A program made the translations under genes and the position numbers. The notes below the pieces were generated by a model. It was given only the letters and a program-made list of their open reading frames with translations. It had not been told where the DNA came from and did not search any database. Of a stretch of 64,000 bases of DNA, positions 51,944-61,135 are shown one piece after another. Origin of the DNA: CAWKEY01 sp963696315 (GTDB lineage Bacteria > Pseudomonadota > Gammaproteobacteria > Methylococcales > Methylomonadaceae); contig CAVOJU010000012.1 of NCBI GenBank assembly GCA_963696315.1, positions 3,345 through 67,344 on the forward strand. The letters run 5' to 3'. Each line of letters begins with the position of its first letter. Position 1 is the stretch's first letter.

Positions 51944-52020
51944 GGGCCCTTAGCTCAGTTGGTTAGAGCGTCCGACTCATAATCGGCAGGTCGTAGGTTC
52001 AAGTCCTACAGGGCCCACCA
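51944..52020 (+). tRNA. tRNA with CAT anticodon, probably tRNA-Ile2
   Basis: A 77-base cloverleaf including CCA. Acceptor arm GGGCCCT pairs with AGGGCCC, D arm GCTC...GAGC, anticodon arm CCGA-CTCATAA-TCGG, T arm GTAGG-TTCAAGT-CCTAC. The CAT anticodon allows Met or lysidine-modified Ile2. The GGGCCC acceptor stem and the place beside rpoD, where E. coli has ileX, favour Ile2. Confidence 0.87.
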
Positions 52021-52025
52021 TACAT

Positions 52026-52051
52026 AAAAAGGCTGCCTGTGCAGCCTTTTT
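52026..52051 (+). terminator. Rho-independent terminator after the tRNA
   Basis: AAAAAGGCTGC-CTGT-GCAGCCTTTTT: a GC-rich stem with a four-base loop and a T run. It ends the rpoD-tRNA transcript, 37 bases before metK. Confidence 0.87.
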
Positions 52052-52087
52052 CATATCTGGGTTTTATATTTTATAGAAGGCAACATC

Positions 52088-53248
52088 GTGAGCAATAATT
52101 TCATTTTTACTTCGGAATCAGTTTCAGAAGGCCATCCGGACAAGGTTGCGGATCAAATTTCAGATGCGGTGCTGGATGCATTATTAGCCCAGGACCCCAA
52201 GTCACGAGTTGCTTGTGAAACTCTGGTGAAAACCGGCATGGTTCTTCTGGCCGGCGAAGTCACCACAGAGGCCTGGGTTGATCTTGAAGCCCTCGTGCGG
52301 AAAGTCGTTTGCGACATCGGCTATGATCATGGCGACATCGGCTTTGACGGCCAAAGTTGCGCGGTTTTGAATGCGATTGGCAAGCAGTCCGCTGATATTG
52401 CCATGGGAGTTGATGAAGCTGAAAATCATGAACAAGGCGCTGGTGATCAGGGCCTGATGTTTGGTTATGCCAGCAACGAAACCGATGTATTCATGCCGGC
52501 GCCCATCACCTATGCGCATCTTTTAGTCAAGCGCCAGGCGGAAGTCCGTAAAAACAAAACCCTGCCCTGGTTGCGCCCGGATGCAAAAAGCCAAATTACC
52601 TTCCGCTATGAAAACAATAAACCGGTAGCGATTGATGCCGTGGTGCTGTCCACTCAGCATTCCCCAGAAATCAGCAACAAAGCCCTCCATGAAGCCGTCA
52701 TGGATGAAATTATTCTGCCAACCCTGCCCAAGGAATGGCTGCACGCAGGCACCAAATTCTTGATCAACCCCACCGGCCAGTTCATCATCGGCGGCCCTGT
52801 GGGTGATTGCGGCTTGACCGGCCGGAAAATAATTGTTGATACCTATGGCGGCATGGCAAGACACGGCGGCGGTGCTTTTTCCGGCAAGGATCCATCAAAA
52901 GTCGACCGCTCCGCTGCCTATATGTGCCGCTACGTAGCAAAAAACATCGTTGCCTCCGGTATTGCAGAGCGCTGTGAAATTCAGGTTTCTTATGCGATTG
53001 GCGTTGCCGAACCCACCTCAATCAGCGTTGAAACCTTCGGTACCGGCAAAATAAGCGAAGACAGACTGGTACAGATTATCAGAGACACGTTTGACCTCAG
53101 ACCCAAAGGCCTGATCGCCATGCTTGATCTGCTGAAACCCATCTATCAGACTACCGCCGCGTATGGCCACTTTGGCCGCACGGAAGAAACCTTTACGTGG
53201 GAACGGCTTGATAAAGTTGACGCATTAAAAGCTGCAGCCTCTCTATAA
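52088..53248 (+). CDS. metK: S-adenosylmethionine synthetase
   Basis: A 386-residue enzyme making AdoMet from methionine and ATP. ESVSEGHPDKVADQISDAVLD (ATP site), GAGDQGLMFGYA, and the P-loop-like GGGAFSGKDPSKVDRSAAY are present. Start is GTG with GAAGG upstream. It heads the AdoMet cycle group metK-ahcY-metF on one strand, with no riboswitch-sized leader in front. Confidence 0.97.
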   Translation: MSNNFIFTSESVSEGHPDKVADQISDAVLDALLAQDPKSRVACETLVKTGMVLLAGEVTTEAWVDLEALVRKVVCDIGYDHGDIGFDGQSCAVLNAIGKQSADIAMGVDEAENHEQGAGDQGLMFGYASNETDVFMPAPITYAHLLVKRQAEVRKNKTLPWLRPDAKSQITFRYENNKPVAIDAVVLSTQHSPEISNKALHEAVMDEIILPTLPKEWLHAGTKFLINPTGQFIIGGPVGDCGLTGRKIIVDTYGGMARHGGGAFSGKDPSKVDRSAAYMCRYVAKNIVASGIAERCEIQVSYAIGVAEPTSISVETFGTGKISEDRLVQIIRDTFDLRPKGLIAMLDLLKPIYQTTAAYGHFGRTEETFTWERLDKVDALKAAASL

Positions 53249-53271
53249 CTTTGATACAACGGAAACAATTC

Positions 53272-54564
53272 ATGAGTCAACCAGATTATAAAGTTGCCGA
53301 TATAGCCCTGGCCGAATGGGGCCGGAAGGAAATCAACATTGCGGAAACCGAAATGCCGGGTCTGATGGCCTTGCGTGCGGAATATGCCCAGGAGCAGCCG
53401 CTAAAAGGCGCGCGCATTGGCGGCTGCCTGCATATGACCATTCAAACCGCTGTTCTGATTGAAACCCTGACCGCGCTGGGTGCAGAAGTGCGCTGGTCAT
53501 CCTGTAATATATTTTCCACACAGGATCACGCCGCGGCAGCCATGGCCGCCGCGGGCATTCCGGTATTTGCCTGGAAAGGCGAAACTGAAGCCGAAGCCGA
53601 ATGGTGCATAGAACAAACCATCCTCGGCCCGAACGGCTGGCGTCCCAACATGATTCTGGATGATGGTGGCGATTTAACCAACATGATGCATGACAAGTTC
53701 CCGGAATTAATGGCGGGTGTCAAAGGCCTGTCAGAAGAAACCACCACAGGCGTATTGCGTTTAACCGAACGGGTTGCCAAAGGCACCTTGAAAGTTCCTG
53801 CGTTTAACGTCAACGATTCCGTCACCAAATCAAAATTCGACAACCTGTACGGCTGCCGTGAATCCCTGGTCGATGGCATCAAGCGCGCAACAGATGTCAT
53901 GATCGCCGGCAAAATCGCCGTAGTTTGCGGTTACGGCGATGTCGGCAAAGGCTGCGCTCAATCATTGCGCGGCTTGGGCGCGACAGTCTGGATTACCGAA
54001 ATTGACCCTATTTGCGCGCTGCAGGCCGCAATGGAAGGCTATCGCGTGGTCAGCATGGAGGAAGCGGCGCCGGTTGCCAACATATTCGTCACCGCAACCG
54101 GCAACTTTAGCATTATCACTCATGAGCATATGCTCGCCATGAGGGATCAGGCGATTGTCTGCAACATCGGCCACTTTGATGCGGAAATTGAAATTGCCTC
54201 CTTACGTCAATATCAGTGGGAAAACATCAAGCCCCAGGTTGATCACGTCATTTTTCCTGACGGCAAACGCCTGATTATTCTGGCCGAAGGCCGTCTGGTC
54301 AATTTGGGTTGCGGTACCGGGCATCCCAGCTTTGTGATGTCCAATTCGTTTTGCAACCAGGTGCTGGCGCAAATAGAACTTTGGAAACATGCCAATCAAT
54401 ACGAAAATCAGGTTTATATCCTGCCTAAAAAACTGGACGAAAAAGTAGCGGCACTGCATCTGAAGCAGCTGGGCGTAAACCTGACTCGGCTGACTGACGC
54501 GCAAGCGCACTATATCAATGTTCCCGTTGAGGGGCCGTACAAACCTGAGCATTACCGCTATTAA
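53272..54564 (+). CDS. ahcY: Adenosylhomocysteinase
   Basis: A 430-residue NAD-dependent hydrolase of S-adenosylhomocysteine to adenosine and homocysteine. GCLHMTIQTAVLIETL, FNVNDSVTKSKFDNLYGCRES and the NAD site VVCGYGDVGKGCAQSLRGLG are seen, with the C-terminal KPEHYRY. ATG 53272 chosen over an upstream in-frame TTG-type start. Gap of 23 bases to metK. Confidence 0.97.
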   Translation: MSQPDYKVADIALAEWGRKEINIAETEMPGLMALRAEYAQEQPLKGARIGGCLHMTIQTAVLIETLTALGAEVRWSSCNIFSTQDHAAAAMAAAGIPVFAWKGETEAEAEWCIEQTILGPNGWRPNMILDDGGDLTNMMHDKFPELMAGVKGLSEETTTGVLRLTERVAKGTLKVPAFNVNDSVTKSKFDNLYGCRESLVDGIKRATDVMIAGKIAVVCGYGDVGKGCAQSLRGLGATVWITEIDPICALQAAMEGYRVVSMEEAAPVANIFVTATGNFSIITHEHMLAMRDQAIVCNIGHFDAEIEIASLRQYQWENIKPQVDHVIFPDGKRLIILAEGRLVNLGCGTGHPSFVMSNSFCNQVLAQIELWKHANQYENQVYILPKKLDEKVAALHLKQLGVNLTRLTDAQAHYINVPVEGPYKPEHYRY

Positions 54565-54610
54565 TAGTACCCGCACAAGATTGGCGCCAGAACACGACTG
54601 AAAAGAGACC

Positions 54611-55465
54611 ATGCAAATACAAAGAAAACACCCGCAGCTATTCAGTTTTGAATTTTATCCGCCCAAATCGGAAGAAGGCGCCGTCAGTTTGCAGCTTGTG
54701 CATAAAAAGCTGGCCCAACTCAACCCTGATTTTTTTTCAGTCACCTTTGGCGCCGGCGGCTCGACGCGCGATAAAACCTTTGATACTGTTATTGACATCC
54801 AGTCCAAAGGCGTTGCCGCAGCGCCGCACTTATCCTGTGTCGCCTCGACCAAAGCCAATATCCGCGAAATACTGAACAACTATCAGCAACATGGCGTTAA
54901 AAAAATCGTGGCTTTACGTGGCGACCTGCCCTCAGGTACCTTGTCTGCCGGCGAGTTTCGTTATGCCAATGAGCTGGTTGAATTTATTCGCCAGGAAACC
55001 GGCGATCATTTTCAAATCCATGTTGCCGCCTATCCTGAAGTGCACCCACAATCAGCCAGCAGCATAGAAGATTTTAAAAATTTCAAACGCAAGGTAGAGG
55101 CCGGTGCGGATGCCGCCATTACCCAGTATTTTTATAATGCCGAAGCCTATTTTTATTTCCGCGATACTTGCGAAAAAAATGCTATCGACATTCCTATCGT
55201 TCCCGGCATTATGCCGATTACGCAATATTCACAACTGTTCCGCTTTTCTGATATGTGCGGTGCAGATATTCCCCGCTGGATGCGAAAACGTCTGGAAAGC
55301 TTTGGTGATGATCGCGCCTCCATCCAGGCTTTCGGCCTGGATTTGGTTACCAGCCTGTGTCAGCGTTTGTTGGAAAATGGCGCGCCCGGACTGCATTTTT
55401 ACACCATGAATCAGGCCGCCCCCACTTTGGCAATCTGGGAAAATCTCAAACTTCAATCAATATAG
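54611..55465 (+). CDS. metF: 5,10-methylenetetrahydrofolate reductase
   Basis: A 284-residue FAD TIM-barrel enzyme that makes methyl-THF for methionine synthesis. FSFEFYPPKSEEG at the start, SVTFGAGGSTRD, IVALRGDLPSG and the FAD-binding VAAYPEVHPQS segment. Together with metK and ahcY it closes the methyl cycle except for methionine synthase, which is not in the window. Confidence 0.96.
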   Translation: MQIQRKHPQLFSFEFYPPKSEEGAVSLQLVHKKLAQLNPDFFSVTFGAGGSTRDKTFDTVIDIQSKGVAAAPHLSCVASTKANIREILNNYQQHGVKKIVALRGDLPSGTLSAGEFRYANELVEFIRQETGDHFQIHVAAYPEVHPQSASSIEDFKNFKRKVEAGADAAITQYFYNAEAYFYFRDTCEKNAIDIPIVPGIMPITQYSQLFRFSDMCGADIPRWMRKRLESFGDDRASIQAFGLDLVTSLCQRLLENGAPGLHFYTMNQAAPTLAIWENLKLQSI

Positions 55466-55470
55466 CTGTC

Positions 55471-55533
55471 CGATCACTACGAAGGGCGCGAAGGAGACGA
55501 AACCAAGTTCGTGATCATCGTGCCCTTCGTCGT
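55471..55533. repeat. Inverted repeat downstream of metF
   Basis: ACGAAGGGC (55479-55487) pairs with GCCCTTCGT (55522-55530), enclosing CGAA/TTCG and GATCAC/GTGATC matches. It lacks a strong T run, so it may be a dispersed repeat or a weak terminator. Confidence 0.45.
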
Positions 55534-55579
55534 TTAAGCAACTAACGCCATTATTTACCGGCCAGCCGAGGAAGTGTCT

Positions 55580-56320
55580 ATGAGGATATCCAGATTATAC
55601 GTATCGGCATCACTGGCTGAAGGCAGGCAAACAGCGTTGAATGAAGACAGCGGTCATTATGTAAGAACCGTTTTGCGGCTAAAGAAAGATGATCCGATTA
55701 TTTTGTTCAACGGACAGGGCGGCGAATATGTATGCACGGTTCTTGAAGCCAGCCGCAAATGTGTGTTAATCATGGTGCAGAAATGGCTGCAGCGCAGTGT
55801 CGAGTCGCCTTTGCACATTACGGCAGGAATAGGTATCTCGCGCGGGGACAAAATGGATCTTGTCGTACAAAAATCGGTGGAACTGGGCGTTAACGTGCTG
55901 ACACCGCTATTAACTGAACGCTGTGTAGTGCAGTTAAAAGACGAAAAAAGACAGCAGCGCCTGCTGCATTGGCAAAAAATTGTTCAACACGCCGCCGAAC
56001 AAAGCGGCAGAACCGCCTTGCCGCAATTGCAGACAATAGATGACTTGCACAAGTGGCTAGATAAGCAACAAGGCTTGAAGGTTTTTCTGGACCCTTATGC
56101 AGAGACCTCACTCGCGGAACTGCAACCGGAAGACATGAAGGTAACTTTATTATCGGGGCCAGAGGGCGGCTTTACCGGCCAGGAGCGGGAAATGGCCAAA
56201 GCGGCGGGGTTTATTCCGGTGCGCCTGGGCCATCGAATTTTGAGAACAGAAACCGCGGCGCTGGCCGCCATATCGTCGGCACAGATGCTGTGGGGCGATT
56301 TCCGCGGAATAACAAGCTAA
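55580..56320 (+). CDS. rsmE: 16S rRNA (uracil-1498-N3) methyltransferase
   Basis: A 246-residue SPOUT methyltransferase acting on U1498 of 16S rRNA in the 30S subunit. N-terminal PUA-like RNA-binding domain, then the trefoil knot with LLSGPEGGFTGQEREMA and LGHRILRTETAALAAIS. The ATG at 55580 has GAGGAAG at proper distance; a GTG two codons upstream is too close to it. The stop overlaps the next start (TAATG). Confidence 0.95.
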   Translation: MRISRLYVSASLAEGRQTALNEDSGHYVRTVLRLKKDDPIILFNGQGGEYVCTVLEASRKCVLIMVQKWLQRSVESPLHITAGIGISRGDKMDLVVQKSVELGVNVLTPLLTERCVVQLKDEKRQQRLLHWQKIVQHAAEQSGRTALPQLQTIDDLHKWLDKQQGLKVFLDPYAETSLAELQPEDMKVTLLSGPEGGFTGQEREMAKAAGFIPVRLGHRILRTETAALAAISSAQMLWGDFRGITS

Positions 56321-57195
56321 TGAAAAAAAGCATTTTTTATGCCCTCATACCGCTGATGGTTTTGCTGGCTGCCGCGTCTTTGGCCAGTCTGACGGGTTAT
56401 TTTATTATGCTGGGCATAGGCGATCAGCTGCCATTACGCAAAGTCATCACAAAAACCACTCAACTGTTTCTGGTGCTGAGTATTTTCCCTGCCATGGCCT
56501 GGTTAAAAATCAGCAAGGAAGAACTAGGTTTTGCGGCCAGAAGCGTGTTTTTTAAACAATTATGGCAAGGCTTTGGCCTTGGCTTGCTGACCTTGCTGCC
56601 GGTATTTGTGGTTTTATATGCGCTAGGCGTTCATGTGCTTGATGAGGGTCAGCACTGGACTGCCGGGCTGATCGCAAAAAAAACCGCCCTTTCATTATTG
56701 CTTGCGCTGATCATTTCACTGATAGAAGAGCCTATTTTTCGCGGCATACTCCTGGTCGGCTTAAAGAAGAAACTGCCTGTTGTCGCGGCCATTGTCATCA
56801 GTTCGCTGTACTATGCGGCGCTGCATTTTTTAAACAGCAAGACGGATGTGCCCTATCAGGCGGTGCATCTGTTTAGCGGTTTTCCATTAATGCTCGAAGC
56901 CTTTGCGAATTTGCTGAACCCTGAAATTTCATCGGCATTTTTTGCCTTGCTGCTGGTCGGCATTTTTCTGGCTATCCTCAGAACCCAGGTCAAGGCCAGC
57001 CTGAGCTTGTGCATCGGCTGCCATACCTGCTGGGTTTGGCAGATAAAAATGAGCAAAACCCTGTTCAACGCGGATTTGAATTCGGATTATGGGTATCTGG
57101 TCAGCAGCTATGACGGCGTTATCGGGCCATTGGTGACGGGCTGGCTCGGTTGCGCGGTTATTGGCTACTGCATTTATAAAAATGTAAAAGGCTGA
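56320..57195 (+). CDS. CPBP-family intramembrane metalloprotease
   Basis: A 291-residue protein with about eight hydrophobic segments. Motif 1 LIEEPIFRGILL has the EExxxR of the CPBP (CAAX protease and bacteriocin-processing) family; motif 2 YYAALHF has the FxxxH-like histidine; a late GCHTCWVW supplies another histidine. Substrate unknown. Translationally coupled to rsmE. Confidence 0.85.
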   Translation: MKKSIFYALIPLMVLLAAASLASLTGYFIMLGIGDQLPLRKVITKTTQLFLVLSIFPAMAWLKISKEELGFAARSVFFKQLWQGFGLGLLTLLPVFVVLYALGVHVLDEGQHWTAGLIAKKTALSLLLALIISLIEEPIFRGILLVGLKKKLPVVAAIVISSLYYAALHFLNSKTDVPYQAVHLFSGFPLMLEAFANLLNPEISSAFFALLLVGIFLAILRTQVKASLSLCIGCHTCWVWQIKMSKTLFNADLNSDYGYLVSSYDGVIGPLVTGWLGCAVIGYCIYKNVKG

Positions 57196-57205
57196 TATCA
57201 GCGCT

Positions 57206-57688
57206 TTAGTCCCTGAAATTATTGAATTGCAGCGGCATTTCCAGCTTTTCTTCTCTCAGCATTTTAATGACCTCTTGCAGATCGTCCCGATTTTTACCGG
57301 TGACACGGACTTGTTCGCCCTGGATGGCTGCCTGGACTTTCAGCTTTTTGTCTTTGATTAATTTAACGATTTTTTTCGCCAACAGCGTATCCAGACCCTG
57401 TTTCATGATGATTTCCTGGCGTACCGATTTGCCGCCAGGCTTAGGATCACCCACCTCCATACAGGCTATATCAACGCCGCGCCGGCTGAGTTTAGCGCAG
57501 ATAACGCTGAACATTTGTTGCAATTGAAACGTCGATTGCGATGTCATAATCAATTTATCGTCCGTCAATTCGAAGCTGGAGTCGGTGCCCTTAAAATCAA
57601 AGCGGGTGCTCACTTCTTTATTGGCTTGATCGACGGCGTTTTTAATTTCGTGTTTGTCAAATTCAGAAACAATGTCAAAGGAAGGCAT
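57206..57688 (-). CDS. YajQ-family nucleotide-binding protein
   Basis: A 160-residue protein matching the YajQ (DUF520) family over its full length: MPSFDIVSEFDKHEIKNAVDQANKE at the start and the C-terminal VRVTGKNRDDLQEVI. Members bind nucleotides, and some bind cyclic di-GMP and act on transcription. Convergent with the CPBP gene (10-base gap). Confidence 0.95.
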   Translation of the reverse strand: MPSFDIVSEFDKHEIKNAVDQANKEVSTRFDFKGTDSSFELTDDKLIMTSQSTFQLQQMFSVICAKLSRRGVDIACMEVGDPKPGGKSVRQEIIMKQGLDTLLAKKIVKLIKDKKLKVQAAIQGEQVRVTGKNRDDLQEVIKMLREEKLEMPLQFNNFRD

Positions 57689-57725
57689 CAGGATTCGTAG
57701 TGGTTGTAACAGGAAAATTTACTAT

Positions 57726-57758
57726 AAAGGCGTTGCCTGCATTATTCAACGCCTTTTT
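57726..57758. terminator. Intrinsic terminator between cca and yajQ
   Basis: AAAGGCGTTG / CAACGCCTTT stem (10 bp) with an 11-base loop; T-rich on the plus side and TTTATAG on the minus side. Its position downstream of cca suggests it ends that minus-strand transcript. Confidence 0.65.
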
Positions 57759-57791
57759 AAAAACCAAACGCATGCCGAAATTTGGTATGGT

Positions 57792-59027
57792 TTAGTCGCC
57801 TGGGATATTTTTAATACACTCGGCCACGGCTTGCACTCTTAGTCGACGAATGGCTTCTCCAATTTGCGACCCCTGAAGTCCACTTTGCAGAATTGCCGCC
57901 GTGTCAACCGCTATAGCGGCCCTGGCAGCCTCTATGATGTAGTGGGCTTGCGGGTAGTCAATCTGTTCATACCCTGTCCGGCCTTTGGCATCGGCCTCGC
58001 AGGCCAGTAAAAATTTATCCAAGGTGGTATTGGCGGGCTTAAAAGCACCCAAGGCGGCCAGCATGTCGGTTAATGTCGAAGCCCGCAATTCAAAGACCCG
58101 GTGACAATGCGTGTGATATTGCATAACCAGCAAGGCCAGCACCTTAAATGCGTTAGGTATGCGCAGGCGAGCGCACAGGTTTTCCAGAACAGGCATGCCA
58201 TTTTTTTCGTGGCCATAATGATGCGGCCATTGTTCTTCAGGCGTAAGGCCTTTACCGAGATCGTGCATCAGGGCCGCAAATCGCACTTCGGTACTTGAGG
58301 ACAGCGCTGCCGCCTGCTCCAGACACAGCAAGCTGTGCACGCCGGTATCGATTTCCGGGTGATGTTTTTCCGGTTGCGGCACGCCAAACAGGCGGTGGAT
58401 TTCCGGAAAGATGCTGGCCAGCGCCGCACACTCTCTCAGGATATGGAAAAAGGCGGATGGCGTGGGCTCATTGAGCGCCTTAAACAGTTCCGCCCATACC
58501 CGCTCAGGCACAAGATGATCAACTTCCCCGGCCGTGACCATATCCTGCATCAGCGCTCTGGTTTCTTCGGCCAGGGTAAAACCCAGATGCGCATAGCGGG
58601 CGGCAAAACGCGCCACGCGCAATATGCGCACAGGGTCTTCAGCAAATGCCGGCGAAATATGCCGGAAAATGCGTTTTTCCAGATCACTTTGACCACCGTA
58701 GGGATCAATGATCTCCCCCTCGGGACTCATGGCAATGGCATTAATGGTCAGGTCGCGGCGCCTTAAATCCTGTTCCAGATTGACATCCGGGGCGGCATGC
58801 ACCATAAAGCCTTTATAGCCGGGCGCGGTCTTCCGTTCCGTGCGGGCCAGGGCATATTCTTCATGGCTGTGAGGATGCAGGAACACCGGAAAATCCTTTC
58901 CTACCGGCTGAAACCCTTTGGCGATCATGGATTCGGGGGTTTCATTCAGCACCACCCAATCCCTTTCCTTGACCGGATGATTGAGTAATTTATCGCGGAC
59001 AGCGCCGCCGACCAGGAAAACTTTCAT
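57792..59027 (-). CDS. cca: Multifunctional CCA-adding tRNA nucleotidyltransferase
   Basis: A 411-residue enzyme that adds or repairs the 3' CCA of tRNAs. N-terminal class II nucleotidyltransferase: VGGAVRDKLL, the DxD-type region and RRDLTINAIAM; a C-terminal HD domain with FAALMHDLGKG gives the phosphatase/phosphodiesterase activity of the gammaproteobacterial form. Confidence 0.96.
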   Translation of the reverse strand: MKVFLVGGAVRDKLLNHPVKERDWVVLNETPESMIAKGFQPVGKDFPVFLHPHSHEEYALARTERKTAPGYKGFMVHAAPDVNLEQDLRRRDLTINAIAMSPEGEIIDPYGGQSDLEKRIFRHISPAFAEDPVRILRVARFAARYAHLGFTLAEETRALMQDMVTAGEVDHLVPERVWAELFKALNEPTPSAFFHILRECAALASIFPEIHRLFGVPQPEKHHPEIDTGVHSLLCLEQAAALSSSTEVRFAALMHDLGKGLTPEEQWPHHYGHEKNGMPVLENLCARLRIPNAFKVLALLVMQYHTHCHRVFELRASTLTDMLAALGAFKPANTTLDKFLLACEADAKGRTGYEQIDYPQAHYIIEAARAAIAVDTAAILQSGLQGSQIGEAIRRLRVQAVAECIKNIPGD

Positions 59028-59128
59028 TAAGATATACAGGCAATTTCAATGTTGGGCTTAGAATAGCACAGGCATAATGCTTAATACGGCATATTGCGTG
59101 CCAGTGAAAAAGCAATTGAGGAAATACC

Positions 59129-59917
59129 GTGACAGTATTTTTATTGAGTTTGATATTAGGCCTGTTTTCCGGTTTGGCAGCCGGGCTTTTCGGTGTCGGA
59201 GGCGGACTGGTTATCGTGCCGATTCTGGTTTTAGTATTGGCAGCCGAGGGGTTCCCTGCCGGACTGGTGATGATTATGTCGGTCGCCACTTCATTGGCGA
59301 CGATCATTGTGACCTCGATAGCGTCCTTGGTGGCACATCACCGTTTAGGCTCCGTAATGTGGGAAAAAGTGCTCGGTCTGGGGCCCGGAATAATCGTCGG
59401 CGCCGCGCTCGGTGCCGTGGTCGCGGACAATTTGGATGCCGATGTCCTGCGCTCATTATTTATTGTTTTTTTATTGTTTGTCGGCGTGCAAATGGCTTTT
59501 CAGTTCGAATCCAGACTCCCGCCTTTCAAGCATGTTAAAATGCTTGATTTTGCCGTGGCGGGCATAATTGGCATGGTTTCGTCAATACTGGGGATAGGCG
59601 GCGGCACCTTGACGGTGCCATTCTTGGTCAGCTACCGGCATCCCATGCGCAATGCCGTGGCCACAGCCAGCGCCTGCGGCTTGCCGATTGCTGTTTTTGG
59701 CACATTAAGCTACGCACTCTTGGGCGCCAAGGAGACGCAACTACCGGACTGGAGCCTGGGCTATGTATATGTGCCCGCTTTTATTGGCATTGCCTTGAGC
59801 AGTGTCTTTTCTGCGCCCATTGGGGCAAGATTGGCACATAGACTGCCGGCAAAACAATTAAAGCGTTATTTTTCGCTGCTGCTGTTTGTGATGGCCGCCA
59901 AGATGATTTGGTATTGA
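59129..59917 (+). CDS. TauE/SafE-family membrane transporter (sulfite exporter type)
   Basis: A 262-residue protein with about eight hydrophobic segments in two repeats, each opening with the family glycine motif: GLAAGLFGVGGGLVIVPIL near the N-terminus and GMVSSILGIGGGTLTVPFL in the middle. Members export sulfite or organosulfur anions. GTG start with TTGAGG upstream. No sulfur gene next to it, so the substrate is open. Confidence 0.9.
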   Translation: MTVFLLSLILGLFSGLAAGLFGVGGGLVIVPILVLVLAAEGFPAGLVMIMSVATSLATIIVTSIASLVAHHRLGSVMWEKVLGLGPGIIVGAALGAVVADNLDADVLRSLFIVFLLFVGVQMAFQFESRLPPFKHVKMLDFAVAGIIGMVSSILGIGGGTLTVPFLVSYRHPMRNAVATASACGLPIAVFGTLSYALLGAKETQLPDWSLGYVYVPAFIGIALSSVFSAPIGARLAHRLPAKQLKRYFSLLLFVMAAKMIWY

Positions 59918-59943
59918 GGTGAAGCAATAAGGGGTTTTAAATC

Positions 59944-59975
59944 AGCCCTCCCCCTTAATATTAATAGAGAGGGCT
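59944..59975. terminator. Inverted repeat between convergent genes
   Basis: AGCCCTC / GAGGGCT stem between the TauE/SafE gene and the HbpS-like gene; likely a shared, two-way terminator, though T runs are short. Confidence 0.5.
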
Positions 59976-59988
59976 GAATCAATAGTGA

Positions 59989-60756
59989 TTATTGGTTTAA
60001 TTTTTGAGTTTCTGGTAGTGTTGCGGCAACAGCTTTTTCTGTGTGGCCACAGTCTGGATGTTCAAAGCCGGCGGCCCCTCCACCTGTTTCTCCAGTATAA
60101 ATAATTTGGTCATTTGAAGATGGGCTCGGACCGGCTGGGACAAAGTCCAGATTTGCTGCGTGGCGAATGCGCCAAGCAATATTATGATCCGCGCAGGATG
60201 AATCACCACTGACTCCGACAGCCCCGATGATTGCTCCATTCGCGCCATAAAGGGCTAAGCCACCGCCAAAGACATTGACCCCGCCAATTTTCTTTCCAAC
60301 CATTGGATCATTCGCTGTTCCGTAATCTTTGGCGGAGCCGGCATAAGCGGAAGCTGTATCGACGGGATTGCTAAACTGTAAGCCAAACAAACTGCCGCCA
60401 TCTTGGGTAGCTTGGTGCAAATTAGCGGTAGATAAGGCAAAATTGGGTAAACTGAATGCATTGGCGGTATTCGCTTTTTGTGCGGAAATAACGCGGCTAC
60501 CAGGCCATTGTGAATCGCTATCTTCACCCGAGCGGGCGACAGCACAGACGACGCCGGCTCGATTAACGACCGTTGCCCACATATGGAAGCCGAAGCCACC
60601 ATTATCTTTTTGTTGCGCATCTATCAGCAATGATTCCAATATGTTGTGAATGGCATTTTTGGATGCCGTGTCAGGACAGATATCGACAGGTTCTTGCCCG
60701 TAAGTATTCGAAGCTATACAAGCTAGAAATCCGCCTGCAATTATTAATTTTTTCAT
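59989..60756 (-). CDS. GlcG/HbpS-family (DUF336) exported protein
   Basis: A 255-residue protein with a signal peptide (residues 1-20, cut after TYG). The DUF336 core is seen in VVNRAGVVCAVARSG, SAQKANTANAFS, and the glycine-rich KKIGGVNVFGGGLALYGANGAIIGAVGVSGDSS. HbpS binds haem outside the cell; others of the family work with glycolate or diol metabolism. Four or more cysteines suggest disulfides in the periplasm. Role here unknown. Confidence 0.85.
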   Translation of the reverse strand: MKKLIIAGGFLACIASNTYGQEPVDICPDTASKNAIHNILESLLIDAQQKDNGGFGFHMWATVVNRAGVVCAVARSGEDSDSQWPGSRVISAQKANTANAFSLPNFALSTANLHQATQDGGSLFGLQFSNPVDTASAYAGSAKDYGTANDPMVGKKIGGVNVFGGGLALYGANGAIIGAVGVSGDSSCADHNIAWRIRHAANLDFVPAGPSPSSNDQIIYTGETGGGAAGFEHPDCGHTEKAVAATLPETQKLNQ

Positions 60757-61135
60757 TTTTATTGCCTCCTCAATTAGGAATTTTCTGGTTTCTGTAGTTT
60801 CACTTGCCTATCCCAGCCTATGTCTCCCTCCCACTCTAGCCGGTTTATTCCTTCCAAAAAATGCCGGAATTCTGAATTTGTAGCATCACAAACTCATAGC
60901 GGCTGATCCTAGTATCTTGAACTTTATTTGTAAATAATTTTCTCTCGCCAAAAAGCAATAATTATTCTATTATTCAATCAGTTATATAATTTTTTGCTAA
61001 TATTTTAATAACAACCCACGGCATTTTTTGAAGTACGGTTCAGAAATGGCTGCCGATTTTGTTGTCAAGCATCTACATAGCCATGATTATTGAGTATAAT
61101 CGGCTGTTATTTTTACTGATTTTTAGGAAGTGGTT
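60757..61135. other. 379-base AT-rich leader region of guaB
   Basis: Very AT-rich, no gene. A TATAAT box at 61095-61100 with TCTACA (61072-61077) 17 bases upstream is a likely guaB promoter, 36 bases from the start codon. Confidence 0.5.

Noticed and set aside
51944..52020. Calling the tRNA an elongator or initiator tRNA-Met
   Set aside because: The anticodon allows it, but the acceptor stem and the rpoD neighbourhood fit tRNA-Ile2 better; first base pair and D-arm are not those of initiator tRNA.
52021..53271. AdoMet or SAH riboswitch in front of metK or ahcY
   Set aside because: Only 37 bases lie between the tRNA terminator and metK and 23 between metK and ahcY, too short for a known riboswitch.
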